Positions 1-10,616 are shown, numbered from the stretch's first letter. The stretch is DNA of 54,835 bases from Nitrincola tibetensis (GCF_003284585.1 NZ_QKRX01000019.1:1-54835); one strand, 5' to 3'. The notes: generated by a model from the sequence alone, not told the origin. Program-made: numbers and translations.

Positions 1-1110
1 TTGAATGCCGCTATAGCCGATCTGCAAGCACAAATTAATGGTCTGAACACCGAAAGTGCAACAGCGGCTGACTTATCTGCCTTGGCTGCTCAATTAGCGG
101 CTACTCAAGCTGATCTTGCCACGTTGTCAGGCTTATCGGCTGCGGGTGATGCTGCCAATGCAGACGCGCTAGCGTCTGAGGTTGCGAGCTTAAACAGCGC
201 GTTGGTTGCTGCACAGACGCAAATGCAAAGCAAGCTTGACCAAGCGGTCGCTAGCATTAACGTGGAATTGGTACATCTGCAGGATCAGATCAACGCCTTA
301 GACGGCGATGAAGCGCTGGAGTTGGTGTTAGCACTGCAAGCCGCTTTTGCTGATGCTGAAGCCAAAATCGCGGTTCTCGAAGCCTTTATCGAATCGGCTG
401 AAGCGGCTGATTTAGCCTCTGCACTGGAAAGCGAAGTGGCAGCACTTTATGCCGCCTTGAGTGACAATGTAGCGACATTGAACAGCTCCCTTAATGCACT
501 CCAAGCCAGCCTGCAAGCCAATATTGATCAAGTATCCAATGATCTGTCTGCAGCCTTGAATGCGGCGATTGCCGATCTGCAAGCACAAATTAATGGCTTG
601 AACACCGAAAGTGCAACCGCGGCTGATTTATCTGAATTAGCTGCTCAATTAGCAGCTACTCAAGCTGATCTTGCCACCTTGGCAAGCTTATCGGCGGCGG
701 GAGATGCTGCCAATGCAGACGCACTAGCGTCTGAGGTTGTGAGCTTAAACAGCACGTTGGTTACTGCACAGACACAAATGCAAAGCAAGCTTGACCAAGC
801 GGTCGCTAGCATTAACGTGGAATTGGCCAATCTGCAGGATCAAATCAATGCCTTAGAGGGCGATCAAGCGCTGGAGTTGGTGTTAGCACTGCAAGCCGCT
901 TTTGCTGATGCTGAAGCCAAAATCGCGGTTCTCGAAGCTTTTATCGCATCAGCAGAAGCGGCTGATTTAGCCTCTGCACTGGAAAGCGAAGTGGCAGCAC
1001 TCTATGCCGCCTTGAGTGACAATGTAGCGACATTGAACAGCTCACTTAATGCACTCCAAGCCAGCCTGCAAGCCAATATTGATCAAGTATCCAACGATCT
1101 GTCTGCAGCC
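1..1110 (+). repeat. Two tandem 555-bp coiled-coil repeat units in the adhesin
   Basis: Units start at 1 and 556, and the next copy begins at 1111. Each opens with codons for LNAAIADLQAQI. The period is exactly 555 bp (185 residues) and the copies are almost identical, so recent unequal recombination is likely. Confidence 0.85.
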
Positions 1111-4100
1111 TTGAATGCGGCGATTGCCGATCTGCAAGCGCAAATTGATGGCTTGAACACTGAAAGTGCAACCGTGGTTGATTTATCTGCTTTGGCCGCT
1201 CAACTGGCGAGCACTCAAGCCGATCTTGCCACGTTGTCAAGCTTGTCATCGGCGGACGATGCTGAGATTCTTGCTACATTGGATGCATCACTATTAGCGC
1301 TTCAAACCAGTTTAGTGACCTACATTGATCAGGTGTCCGAGGATTTATTGAGCTCGCTTAATAGCAGTTTTAATTATCTGCAGACACAAATTAGTGGCTT
1401 AGAAAATACGTCAGCGGCGGATTTGTCTGAATTGGCTGCTCAACTGGCAAGCACTCAAGCCGATCTTGCCGCATTGTCCACCTTATCGGCGGCGGGCGAT
1501 GCTGAGATTCTTGCTACATTGGATGCATCACTATTAGCGCTTCAAACCAGTTTAGTGACCTACATTGATCAAGTGTCCGACGATTTATTGAACTCGCTTA
1601 ATAGCAATTTTAATTATTTGCAGACACAAATCACTGGCCTAGAAAATACGTCAGCGGCGGATTTGTCTGAATTGGCCGCTCAACTGACTAGCACTCAAGC
1701 CGATCTTGCCACTTTGGCAAGCTTATCTGCCGCTGGCGATACAGCCAATGCTCAAGCCTTGGCTGCTGAAGTGGCAAGCTTAACTTTAGAGTTAGCTGCA
1801 CTCGAAACACGTTTAGAAAACAGCATCATTGAAATGACGAGCGATCTTTCTGCATCCCTAAATGCTGCGATTGTGGATCTGCAAGCACAAATAAATGGAT
1901 TAAAGACAGAAAGTGCGACAGCGGCTGATTTATCTGCGTTAGCAGCCCAATTAGCGGCCACTCAAGCCGACCTTGCTGATTTGCAAACTTTGTCAGCCGC
2001 GGGGGATGCTGCAAATGCTGCCGATTTGGCTACAGAAGTGGCAAGCTTAACATCGGCGTTGGAATCATTGGAAACGCGTTTACAAGACAGTATTGATCAA
2101 GTGTCAAGTAATCTTACAAGCGCTCTGAATGCTGCCATTTCTGATCTTCAAGCGCAAATTGATGGCTTGAGTACAGACAACGGAACGGCTGCTGGGGATT
2201 TAGAAGCCTTAACTGAAGAAATTGAGACCCTCAAACAAGAGATAGCAGATTTAAAATTAGCCTCAGGAATTGATACTGGACTGACTGATACACTGGATGA
2301 TCTTCAAGAGCAAATCACAGGTCTTCAAAGTCAGATCGATGATTTAAAAGCGGCATTAGAGGCACTCCAGCCCCCCACCGATCCTTTCGAAGGCGATACC
2401 TTAGTCTTCACGGTTGCTGAGCTTTTTGGCAGCAATGGCACGGCTTCAGTCAGCATCATCGCAGAGGCACTGCTTGAAGTACTGGCAACCTATGATGCCA
2501 GTACCATCACCATCAAAGTGACTGAGGCGTTGACGGTTGCCCAAGCCACGGCGCTGTCGCAAGCAGGCTTAGTGGCAGGAGCAGACAAGGTCGAATACGA
2601 CATACGCGACTACGCCACCACTGTGCAAGCGGCCCTAGCGAATCCAGATCAAAGCTTAGCATTAGTCGGTGCAGGCCAAGTTGTTGCCATTGGCAATGAG
2701 TTGAATAACACCATTGATATGGCGGTCATGACCTCTGATATCAATCTTCGTGTCGAACTGGACGATGGCAATGACACCTATTTTGCAGGCCGTGGCGATG
2801 AAACCATCGTTGGTGGTCAAGGCGCTGATACGATTTATTTAACGCACCGAGACACATCTGCAGACACCGTCGTTTATCAATCGATTCTTGATGGTCAAGT
2901 ACTGCCAAATGTTCTACTAAGCTTCTCAACCAATGAGCAAGACTACCGTGAAGGTTCCGTTCTGACGGTCAGTGTCAATGGATTAAGTTATAGCTACACT
3001 GTGGAAAAAGATCAGACCGTCACTGAAGCGCTAGAAGCGCTGGCCGCAGAACTCAGACAGTCTGCAGATGTTCAGGGTGTGGTTCTTAAGGTCGATTTAG
3101 ATGTGGATACAAAAGTCGCCGACTTGGACATCTTTGCGAGTGGCAGTGTGCTAAACGTGTCCGGTGGTTCGACAGGCACCGAGGCGATAGTTAACGCAGG
3201 TCTAAAAACACAGATCCAGGTTGCGTTCTCCAGTGATGCTGAGGACTATCCAGCGAATACCAATGGCACGAATACGACAGAATTTACACGCTATATTAGT
3301 GTGACGATCAGCGGTATTGTTATCTCTGCTGAAGTCGTTGCTGGAGAGCCCGCTGACTCGGTTGCTGCCCTTGTTACAGCCATTAATGCGGCGCGTCTGG
3401 TGAATGATGAGTCAACACTTGTCAGTGGTAGTGTAGATCATAACCCTGTTTATCTCGGCGATATTATTGCGGAGGCAACCGCATCTGACGCGGTTTTGAC
3501 GCTTATTGCGAATAGCGTTGGTGAAGAAGATGGAGCCACATTTGACGTCTCTGAAGCGACGATCACTGTTCCGGGCGTGCAGCAAGAAGTGCAGGTGGAG
3601 TTTAGCAAGAACGATGCCGACTATTTCGATGGTGGTAAGTTGCGTGTGACGATTGAGGGTGCATTGATTGAAGTCGATATGGTTGCAGGTGATGCTAAAG
3701 CGACCATTGAAAGTTTGAGACAAGCAATTGTTGACCAAGAACTAACGAGTCTCGAATCTGTCAGGTTTGGCCTCACAGAAATGTCGGTGAAACCACAATC
3801 ACGTACTGGATTGAGCGATAATATTCGTAGCTTCTCAGCAAATGATTTAGATCTTAGTAGTGCTACTGGGATTCAAATTCTGCAAGCAGGAGAAGGCTTT
3901 TTTCGTGCATCAGGTCACGGAAGTCTTGAATTTAAATTTTCTTTATTAAATAACGAAGTTTATGATGATGTTTATGCGCTAGTAGATGCTATTAATGCAA
4001 TTTTAGATTCAGATGAAAATTACAAGTTAACCGCAAGTTATAACAGTGAGTTTAATGCGTTAGACTTTGTTTCTAGCTCGGGTGGATTTAGTGGAATCAT

Positions 4101-7100
4101 CTCGGAATCATTCCTGACGTTCAAGGGAAAGGTAGTTGATGGTAGTGTTATTACACTAGTGTCTGCTAGCGAAGGCGAGGATACGCTGAGTGTTTCGGCT
4201 AGCTTGGATTATCCTGGTGAAGCCCAACAAGCTACGCTAGAACTAAACAACTCTCAAACAGGAAAGTACGCAGACTACACCTTTGATAATGATGGTCAAG
4301 GTCCTGATTTTGACCGTGCAGCTGAAGTCTATTTTGAAGACGGCAAGGCTTGGATTACCATCACCCCGGTTAATGCAGAGGGCGTGAGGGACACAAGTAA
4401 TGCCGTAAAAGTCTCGGCAGAAATGGGGAAAGATGCAGAAGAGACCCATGCCAACCTTGTCGCGGCCATTAATGAGAAGATTAATGGCGTTGAAATACTC
4501 GGTGAGCCACCTGCCCCTGATCCCATCTTATCTGAACTCCTAATAGGTGCGGAGTTATCCGGCAACGGTATTACCTTAACCGCTAAAGAGAATGGCAAAC
4601 AAACCTTCGAAATTAGCGACATCACCTTAGATTATCAAGGTGTTAAGCAGATCGCGACCGCCAGCTTTACCACCTCTGACGCGGCGTACTATGACGGTGG
4701 CAAAATTGCGCTTGTCGTTAAACTGAGCGAAGACAAAACAGTCACCTTCGAAGTGCCAATGAAAGCCAACGAAGGGCCTGCATTAGAAACACTAAATGAT
4801 CTCAAGGCACTATTAGACGCTGCGATCAATGATGCGAATCATGAGCAGTACATAGGCGATGTCATCGGTGCCGTTGACTTTAATCAGGATTCAGGCGAAT
4901 TCACTCTGACTTCGAAAGAGAGCGTTAAAGAAGCCTTTACCATTGAAGAAGCAACGATTTCTATTGAGCCGGTGCAGCAACAAGCGACGGCGAGCTTTAG
5001 CAGTGATGAAGCTGATTACTATGAGGGTGGATCGATTGGTTTAACCGTCAATGGTAAGTCGTATGTGCAGGAGATGTTAGGGTCGACTTCAGAACCTGCT
5101 TTACTTTTTAATTTTTATAATCATCATCACCATTATGATGCCTTTCTGACAAAAGATTATTTGCTTTATCCCATGTCTTACTTCACGCTGACCATAGATG
5201 GTAATGATTACGATAGTCACGTTTTTCAAACTTATGTTCAAAACATGTTTGAAGTGCAATATGGGCATATTCGAGTTGAGCACTTTTTGGTATGGTTAGA
5301 GAGCCTAAATGGTATAAATAATGCGGAAGTGGTCGACGGACAAAATCAAATAAAAATTACACCTGCGTCCGATGTGCAGGTTAATTTTACTGGTTATCTT
5401 GAATTTTATGGTCAAAATAGTTATTTCTTCTTGTGGAGTGGTAATCCAGATTCCATTATTTTCCAACCAGAAGAAAGTATTATTACTTCAACCCTAGAAG
5501 CCCTAAAAGCACAAATAGAAGCCGATATAGCACAAGATGATGACGATAGCTTCGGCCTAGAGTCAATCACCCTTAACGGCTCAACCTTCACCCTCACGGC
5601 GAAAGATGCGGAAGATGGCTATGGTGAAATCAATATCACCGACGTCTTTAAAACGATGCCTGCACAGTCACAAATCACTGAAGTCGACTTCAGCGGTGTA
5701 TTGCCGCAAAGCGTGTTAGACGGCGAGCAGCCTGAAGTGAGTCTAGGCATCGCTGGCACCCAAATCACCGCTAAAGCGGGTATCGATGACAATGCCACCG
5801 TCATTAATCTTGCCCAAGCTCTTATAGATGCACGTGATGGGGTCTTTGAGACTTTCAACGTTACACAAGGTATTGTTGAAGGGACAGACGGCGAGTACTT
5901 CGCCCTAATAGGTGAACAGCCTCTGTCTGCCGATGACGCCCTCAGTTTTGAACGGATCGAAGGCACTTTAACCATCAATGGCACTGAGGTCGTTATTGAC
6001 TTTATGCCGACTCAAGCCAGCGATGGGGCAAAAACGGGCTCCAGCGTTCAAGATTTTATCGACTACCTTAACAGCTTCCCGCTTGTGGGGTTCGTTGAGT
6101 TAATCAATGGCGTCATTGCCATCGCGCCAGTCGTTAACCTTGATGGGCCAACGACAATCGACGCTAACTTAAGCTTCAATGTTCAAACTGACGGCTATGC
6201 CGAAGCGGATTACAGCAATGCGTTTGTTGATCTCACTGGAGCAGAGGCCGTAGCCTTCGAGCCAGCTGAACCTGCAGCGTTAACCATCGACTTTTTCTAC
6301 ACAGGTACACCGACCAGCTTTACCAACTTCGATATTCGTTTGAACGTCAATGATGGTCCGCTTTTACAGGCCCAGGGAGTGATTGCAGCAGGGTCTTCGT
6401 TGGCTGATATTGCGATTGCACTGAATGCCAGCTTAGCCTTTAGCGGGAGTGTTGTGTTTGAAGCGGTTGGTAGCGATCAGTTGATTGCGCGTACTGTCGA
6501 GACTGGTGCTGAGGCGAAGCTGTCTTTTGTGAGTGCAAGTCTATTTACGGATGTGGGTGCGGGTACGGGTGTGGCGAATAACTCACCGGTCAATGGCAAA
6601 GATGAGGTCCTGGCTGAGGACGCGAAGCCTGCCAGTGTGCTCTTAACCGAGTTTGCCAACCTGAAAGAGACCGCAGTACTCAAAGAAGGCGATTATGACG
6701 TTGCGCTTTCAATTAATGGTCAATCGGTTACTACAGAGTTCAATGCCACTGGCGATGCAACAGTGGCCGAATATTTAGCGTTTATTGAGTCTGCTTTGCA
6801 AGGAGTGGCAAATGTTGAACTGACGGCCGATGGCTTACAAATCACCACCCTTGAGACTGGCAACCAAGCCAGTATCGAGATCGCGGCGGGCGGTTTGTCA
6901 TTAACGACCTTTGCCGTGCCTGTTGCGGCTATTGCTGATAGCGTTGGTAAGGTTGAAGTTGACGGCACAACCTTGATTCTGACGGGTAAAAACCCGGGTC
7001 CAGATCAAATGAACGTTGATGATCAGGGCTACACGTATCAGGTGATTGATCCAGAGCTGAGCCGAGTGCAAGTGATCGATTTGAACTTCTCAAATTCACA

Positions 7101-9195
7101 GTTTGACAATGTCAGCACCACGCCGAAAGGCACACTGATTAGTGTCACTGTAGATGGCATTATGTCCTCAGTGAAGCTTTGGGATGCCACTGACCCGCAA
7201 ATTGCAGAAGGTGATAATTACAATCCTCATATAGCGTATGTCAATGTTGCAGGTCTGACCAGCACACGTTCAGAAGTGATTGTTGCAGCCTTAAAAGCGC
7301 AGATGATTCTGGACCATGGTTTGTCTCCAACCTCATCAGAGAGCCAGTTAGGGGCCGTGTTACAGGGGTTTGTTAATATCGCGACAGGTGAGTTTGAGGA
7401 GTCAGCGAACTCGAACAGTCTGCGGTTAGTGTCCGGTGAGTTTGGACCGAATAGCTTAGGCAGTATTGCCGAAGGCAGTATCAGCGTTCTAGTTGTGAAT
7501 GCTGCAGATGTAACTCTGACCAACGCGGTATCGGCTGAAACAGTGGAAGATGGCACATTTGTGTTTAAGGACGAAACATCGAGTCTTAACGTTTTTGATA
7601 AAACCCATGAGCCCGGCAGTCAGTATGCTCAAACAGGGCAGGATGCTGGGGTGATTAACTACAATGATTCAGTCGACGCCAGTGCAGAAGGTTCAGACTA
7701 TCTGTTGACGCTGTTGGGCGATAATCTTGCAGACTTTATACAGGGATATAAGAGTGGAGAGTCGCTGAGTCAGTTACTTGATCAGTATGGCATCAACAAA
7801 GACTACCTCTACGATGAGTATGAATTGGGTGAGTATACAAATACAGCGCCCGATGACTCATTTGCCTCAGTGACAGTATCGGAGCTAGCAGGTTTAGTAT
7901 CAGGTGGCCGCACGGCTAGTGATTACGCGCTTAAAGCGGGCAACTATAGCTTCATTATCCAAATTGATGATCGTCAGCCGGAGGTGATTGAGTTTACGGC
8001 GTCCGCTACTATGTCGCTTATGAGTTTGGTTGATAGTTTACAGGCGCGTTTCCGTCCCTTTGGACAGCAGGAAATAGCAACCGTGACTCTGACAGAGCAA
8101 GGGTTGGTGATTACTTCAAGGGATTCAGGTGAAAACTCCGCGGTCAGTTTCTTATCTGACACACCTCTGTTCATTCAGTCGGTTGCGATGCTCAATGGTT
8201 TGCTGGATATCAACGACCAAGTGAAGGAAGGTGTTGCAGCGAAAGATGTTGATCAAGCTTGGGTTAATCCGGGCACTAATCACAACAGTGACTTCGAAAA
8301 CGCATCTTATTACGGAGATAATCCTCTTTCAGGAGAAAATAACGAGGGTGTGCAGCAAACCCATACTAACCCTGAATCAGGTTATGTTGCCGATACCAGT
8401 TCGCCGAATCCTAATTCTAGCAATACTAACCAAGGTGATGGCGATCTATTCGGATCTGATCCTGGAAAGTACACTGATGAAGGTTTAGTGACGGATTATT
8501 TAAATGGTGGAAATCAAAATGGTGATGGTGTCTACACCTCGATTGATAACAAGGATCTAACCAATATCATTAATGAGACGGAAGCTGTCGAAGGTGTGGA
8601 GGCTGGTGAGTTAACCGCCAGCGATTCTGAAGACTTAGACATTGAGGTCGTTGAAGAAGGCTTTGCTGAATATGCTTGGGATGATTCAGTAGTCGCTGTT
8701 CTCAGTATCGGTATCTCGGGTCCTGATGTGATTCATCATTTCCAAGTTGATCATGATCTGATTGCCTTGGAGGGCGACTTGTTGCAGTCGACAGTGAGTG
8801 GAGAGGTTGAGTATTTGTCCAGCTTTGAATTTAAAGCTGGATTTGATCTAAGCGAAATGGAGTTCGGCTTAATCAGCGCAGCGCACAATCAAGCGGCGCA
8901 CATGACAGTCGCAGCAGCGGATTTGACCAATGCTGAGAAAGTGGCGGATTTGCTAAACGATTTGTTTAACTTCAACTCTGTTACCGACAATGGTGAGATT
9001 AATACCTCGATCTTTGCGGTAGCTGCCGCTGACAATGCCGATGTGACCGCCATTTGGGCACATCAGCAATCCTCAACGGATGACAGTAGTTTGGAATCCT
9101 ACGAGATGAAACTCTTGGCGTTGGTGAATACCACGGGAGGCGAGTTAACCGCTGAAAATTTCTTGCCACAACCGTCTGAGCAACTCTTGGGTTAA
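1..9195 (+). CDS. Giant repetitive type I-secreted adhesin, C-terminal 3064 residues (5' end outside window)
   Basis: The reading frame is open from the first base, so the true start lies upstream. Residues 1 to about 790 are alanine/leucine/glutamine-rich coiled-coil repeats (units of 185 and 80 residues). Around residues 920-948 lies an Asp/Gly stretch with one RTX-like nonapeptide (GGQGADTIY). Residues about 965-2500 hold repeated beta-rich domains opening with a motif like FSxxxxDYxxGG. Residues about 2750-2870 are an Asn/Ser/Gly-rich linker, followed by a C-terminal domain that probably carries the secretion signal. I saw no cysteine. Type I exporter genes follow directly, which supports a LapA-like surface adhesin for biofilm formation. 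Its ligand cannot be read from the sequence, and N-terminal retention or LapG-cleavage motifs would be outside the window. Confidence 0.85.
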   Translation: MNAAIADLQAQINGLNTESATAADLSALAAQLAATQADLATLSGLSAAGDAANADALASEVASLNSALVAAQTQMQSKLDQAVASINVELVHLQDQINALDGDEALELVLALQAAFADAEAKIAVLEAFIESAEAADLASALESEVAALYAALSDNVATLNSSLNALQASLQANIDQVSNDLSAALNAAIADLQAQINGLNTESATAADLSELAAQLAATQADLATLASLSAAGDAANADALASEVVSLNSTLVTAQTQMQSKLDQAVASINVELANLQDQINALEGDQALELVLALQAAFADAEAKIAVLEAFIASAEAADLASALESEVAALYAALSDNVATLNSSLNALQASLQANIDQVSNDLSAALNAAIADLQAQIDGLNTESATVVDLSALAAQLASTQADLATLSSLSSADDAEILATLDASLLALQTSLVTYIDQVSEDLLSSLNSSFNYLQTQISGLENTSAADLSELAAQLASTQADLAALSTLSAAGDAEILATLDASLLALQTSLVTYIDQVSDDLLNSLNSNFNYLQTQITGLENTSAADLSELAAQLTSTQADLATLASLSAAGDTANAQALAAEVASLTLELAALETRLENSIIEMTSDLSASLNAAIVDLQAQINGLKTESATAADLSALAAQLAATQADLADLQTLSAAGDAANAADLATEVASLTSALESLETRLQDSIDQVSSNLTSALNAAISDLQAQIDGLSTDNGTAAGDLEALTEEIETLKQEIADLKLASGIDTGLTDTLDDLQEQITGLQSQIDDLKAALEALQPPTDPFEGDTLVFTVAELFGSNGTASVSIIAEALLEVLATYDASTITIKVTEALTVAQATALSQAGLVAGADKVEYDIRDYATTVQAALANPDQSLALVGAGQVVAIGNELNNTIDMAVMTSDINLRVELDDGNDTYFAGRGDETIVGGQGADTIYLTHRDTSADTVVYQSILDGQVLPNVLLSFSTNEQDYREGSVLTVSVNGLSYSYTVEKDQTVTEALEALAAELRQSADVQGVVLKVDLDVDTKVADLDIFASGSVLNVSGGSTGTEAIVNAGLKTQIQVAFSSDAEDYPANTNGTNTTEFTRYISVTISGIVISAEVVAGEPADSVAALVTAINAARLVNDESTLVSGSVDHNPVYLGDIIAEATASDAVLTLIANSVGEEDGATFDVSEATITVPGVQQEVQVEFSKNDADYFDGGKLRVTIEGALIEVDMVAGDAKATIESLRQAIVDQELTSLESVRFGLTEMSVKPQSRTGLSDNIRSFSANDLDLSSATGIQILQAGEGFFRASGHGSLEFKFSLLNNEVYDDVYALVDAINAILDSDENYKLTASYNSEFNALDFVSSSGGFSGIISESFLTFKGKVVDGSVITLVSASEGEDTLSVSASLDYPGEAQQATLELNNSQTGKYADYTFDNDGQGPDFDRAAEVYFEDGKAWITITPVNAEGVRDTSNAVKVSAEMGKDAEETHANLVAAINEKINGVEILGEPPAPDPILSELLIGAELSGNGITLTAKENGKQTFEISDITLDYQGVKQIATASFTTSDAAYYDGGKIALVVKLSEDKTVTFEVPMKANEGPALETLNDLKALLDAAINDANHEQYIGDVIGAVDFNQDSGEFTLTSKESVKEAFTIEEATISIEPVQQQATASFSSDEADYYEGGSIGLTVNGKSYVQEMLGSTSEPALLFNFYNHHHHYDAFLTKDYLLYPMSYFTLTIDGNDYDSHVFQTYVQNMFEVQYGHIRVEHFLVWLESLNGINNAEVVDGQNQIKITPASDVQVNFTGYLEFYGQNSYFFLWSGNPDSIIFQPEESIITSTLEALKAQIEADIAQDDDDSFGLESITLNGSTFTLTAKDAEDGYGEINITDVFKTMPAQSQITEVDFSGVLPQSVLDGEQPEVSLGIAGTQITAKAGIDDNATVINLAQALIDARDGVFETFNVTQGIVEGTDGEYFALIGEQPLSADDALSFERIEGTLTINGTEVVIDFMPTQASDGAKTGSSVQDFIDYLNSFPLVGFVELINGVIAIAPVVNLDGPTTIDANLSFNVQTDGYAEADYSNAFVDLTGAEAVAFEPAEPAALTIDFFYTGTPTSFTNFDIRLNVNDGPLLQAQGVIAAGSSLADIAIALNASLAFSGSVVFEAVGSDQLIARTVETGAEAKLSFVSASLFTDVGAGTGVANNSPVNGKDEVLAEDAKPASVLLTEFANLKETAVLKEGDYDVALSINGQSVTTEFNATGDATVAEYLAFIESALQGVANVELTADGLQITTLETGNQASIEIAAGGLSLTTFAVPVAAIADSVGKVEVDGTTLILTGKNPGPDQMNVDDQGYTYQVIDPELSRVQVIDLNFSNSQFDNVSTTPKGTLISVTVDGIMSSVKLWDATDPQIAEGDNYNPHIAYVNVAGLTSTRSEVIVAALKAQMILDHGLSPTSSESQLGAVLQGFVNIATGEFEESANSNSLRLVSGEFGPNSLGSIAEGSISVLVVNAADVTLTNAVSAETVEDGTFVFKDETSSLNVFDKTHEPGSQYAQTGQDAGVINYNDSVDASAEGSDYLLTLLGDNLADFIQGYKSGESLSQLLDQYGINKDYLYDEYELGEYTNTAPDDSFASVTVSELAGLVSGGRTASDYALKAGNYSFIIQIDDRQPEVIEFTASATMSLMSLVDSLQARFRPFGQQEIATVTLTEQGLVITSRDSGENSAVSFLSDTPLFIQSVAMLNGLLDINDQVKEGVAAKDVDQAWVNPGTNHNSDFENASYYGDNPLSGENNEGVQQTHTNPESGYVADTSSPNPNSSNTNQGDGDLFGSDPGKYTDEGLVTDYLNGGNQNGDGVYTSIDNKDLTNIINETEAVEGVEAGELTASDSEDLDIEVVEEGFAEYAWDDSVVAVLSIGISGPDVIHHFQVDHDLIALEGDLLQSTVSGEVEYLSSFEFKAGFDLSEMEFGLISAAHNQAAHMTVAAADLTNAEKVADLLNDLFNFNSVTDNGEINTSIFAVAAADNADVTAIWAHQQSSTDDSSLESYEMKLLALVNTTGGELTAENFLPQPSEQLLG
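1258..1737 (+). repeat. Tandem 240-bp repeat in the adhesin
   Basis: The segment starting GATGCTGAGATTCTTGCTAC occurs at 1258 and again at 1498, giving an 80-residue unit (AEILATLDASLLALQTSLVT onwards). It is a shorter derivative of the same coiled-coil family as the 555-bp units upstream. Confidence 0.8.
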
Positions 9196-9220
9196 TGAAG
9201 TTTAGTCGTTAGTGCCATCA

Positions 9221-9252
9221 AAAAACGTCGCCGGGCAGCCGGCGACGTTTTT
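9221..9252 (+). terminator. Intrinsic terminator after the adhesin
   Basis: A perfect 14-bp stem (AAAAACGTCGCCGG, loop GCAG, CCGGCGACGTTTTT) ends in a T run 25 bp after the adhesin stop. The flanking A and T tracts make it usable on both strands. It should limit read-through from the adhesin into the exporter genes. Confidence 0.85.
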
Positions 9253-9284
9253 GTGTTTTGATTAAGACGATAAGGACAACAAGC

Positions 9285-10616
9285 ATGGTAAATGTGTCAA
9301 ATCGATTTAGGTGGAAGCATGGTCTGCTCGCTTTACTTTGTATCAGTGGCGTGTCGGCAATCAGTGCAGAGGAGTCCGTGCATTTAGCCTTAGATGAGAA
9401 GTTTGATGCGCAACAGGCCCAAACTCAGCAAATCATCCATGCATCCGAAGAGCGCTTGGCGGATTTGATGCGAGAGGCCCTGTCACAGCATCCAAATATC
9501 CGGGTGAGTCAGGCCGAGTTACAAGCGGCGCAAGACGATCGTGAAGCGGCCGAGTGGGGACGATTCCCTTCGGTTGGTCTTGATAGTCAGTGGCGATCCG
9601 GTGGCTTGCAAACCACTGCTCGTATTGAGCAACCTTTGTGGACGGGGGGACGTATTCGGGGCAACATCGATTTAAGTGAAGCCCGTGAAGATGATGCGCG
9701 TGCTGGGGTGATGGAAACCCAATTAAGATTGCTGGAAGAAACGGCGTCGGCTTTCTTCGAGATCCTGCGTTTACAATCACGTATTGCGATTGCAAAAGAG
9801 AATGAGCGTGAGTTGGAAGGCTTGCTGGGCACCATCGAGCGTCGTGTCCGCGCTGAAATCAATCCTGTCGCGGATCAAACTCTGGCCTCTTCTCGTTTGT
9901 ACCAAGCGCAGGCCGATGTGCAGGTGTTGATGCGTCAATTAAGAGTGGTGCGCAGCCGACTGAATCAATTGGTGAACCGCGAAGTGTTTCACTTGGTCAC
10001 GCCACAAGCCTTTGAGCTGGTCACGGTGAATGAGCCTTGGGTAGCGGATAGAGTGGTCAGTTATTCGCCCACACGTGAGCGCCTGTTAACTCAGGTGCAG
10101 CAAGGTCGAGCCGATATCGCCATTACCCGCGCACAGAGTTTGCCATCCGTGGTCTTAGGACACGAACAACGAGTTGGTAAGCGTGTGAACGGCGAGGACT
10201 CATCGCGCAGTTACGTTGGGTTACAGATGCAATTGGATTCTGGTTTGGCCAATTTTTCTCGAGTGAGAGCCGCGCATGCGCGACTGGATGCCGCTACCGA
10301 TCGGATTCAGGTGTATGAGCGCGAGTTGCGGACCACAATTGACAGTTTGCAAGCCGAGATCGACACCCTAGAACAGCAGATTCCAGCAACGCAAAATATG
10401 CTGGCGGCTGCTGAGCTCATTGTTGAGTCTTACTTACGTCAGTTTCACGTGGGTCGAAAAAGTTGGTTGGATGTGCTGAATGCGCAACGCGAGAAAGCCC
10501 AGGCACAAGCCATGTTGGCCGACTTGCAAGCGCCGTTAGAATTGGCCAAGCTGCGATTGTTATTATTAAGCGGTGACATTAACGAGAACACCTTAGGACG
10601 TTTGGATGAGTATTGA
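9285..10616 (+). CDS. TolC-family outer-membrane protein of a type I secretion system
   Basis: This is the outer-membrane channel of the exporter, expected to carry the adhesin through the outer membrane. It is 443 residues from the ATG at 9285, preceded by AAGGA eight bases upstream; an upstream TTG at 9258 has no ribosome binding site. An N-terminal signal peptide (hydrophobic LLALLCISGVSAISA) is followed by two long coiled-coil halves typical of the outer membrane efflux protein family, including the recognisable TEQPLWTGGRI-like and AELIVESYLRQFHVGRKSWL segments. The stop overlaps the start of the ABC transporter gene by 11 bp, so the two are co-translated. It corresponds to LapE in Pseudomonas-type systems. 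Confidence 0.88.
   Translation: MVNVSNRFRWKHGLLALLCISGVSAISAEESVHLALDEKFDAQQAQTQQIIHASEERLADLMREALSQHPNIRVSQAELQAAQDDREAAEWGRFPSVGLDSQWRSGGLQTTARIEQPLWTGGRIRGNIDLSEAREDDARAGVMETQLRLLEETASAFFEILRLQSRIAIAKENERELEGLLGTIERRVRAEINPVADQTLASSRLYQAQADVQVLMRQLRVVRSRLNQLVNREVFHLVTPQAFELVTVNEPWVADRVVSYSPTRERLLTQVQQGRADIAITRAQSLPSVVLGHEQRVGKRVNGEDSSRSYVGLQMQLDSGLANFSRVRAAHARLDAATDRIQVYERELRTTIDSLQAEIDTLEQQIPATQNMLAAAELIVESYLRQFHVGRKSWLDVLNAQREKAQAQAMLADLQAPLELAKLRLLLLSGDINENTLGRLDEY

Noticed and set aside
3412-3738. 108-codon open frame on the minus strand in the adhesin gene
   Set aside because: Antisense to a clearly coding frame, no ribosome binding site, composition not protein-like.
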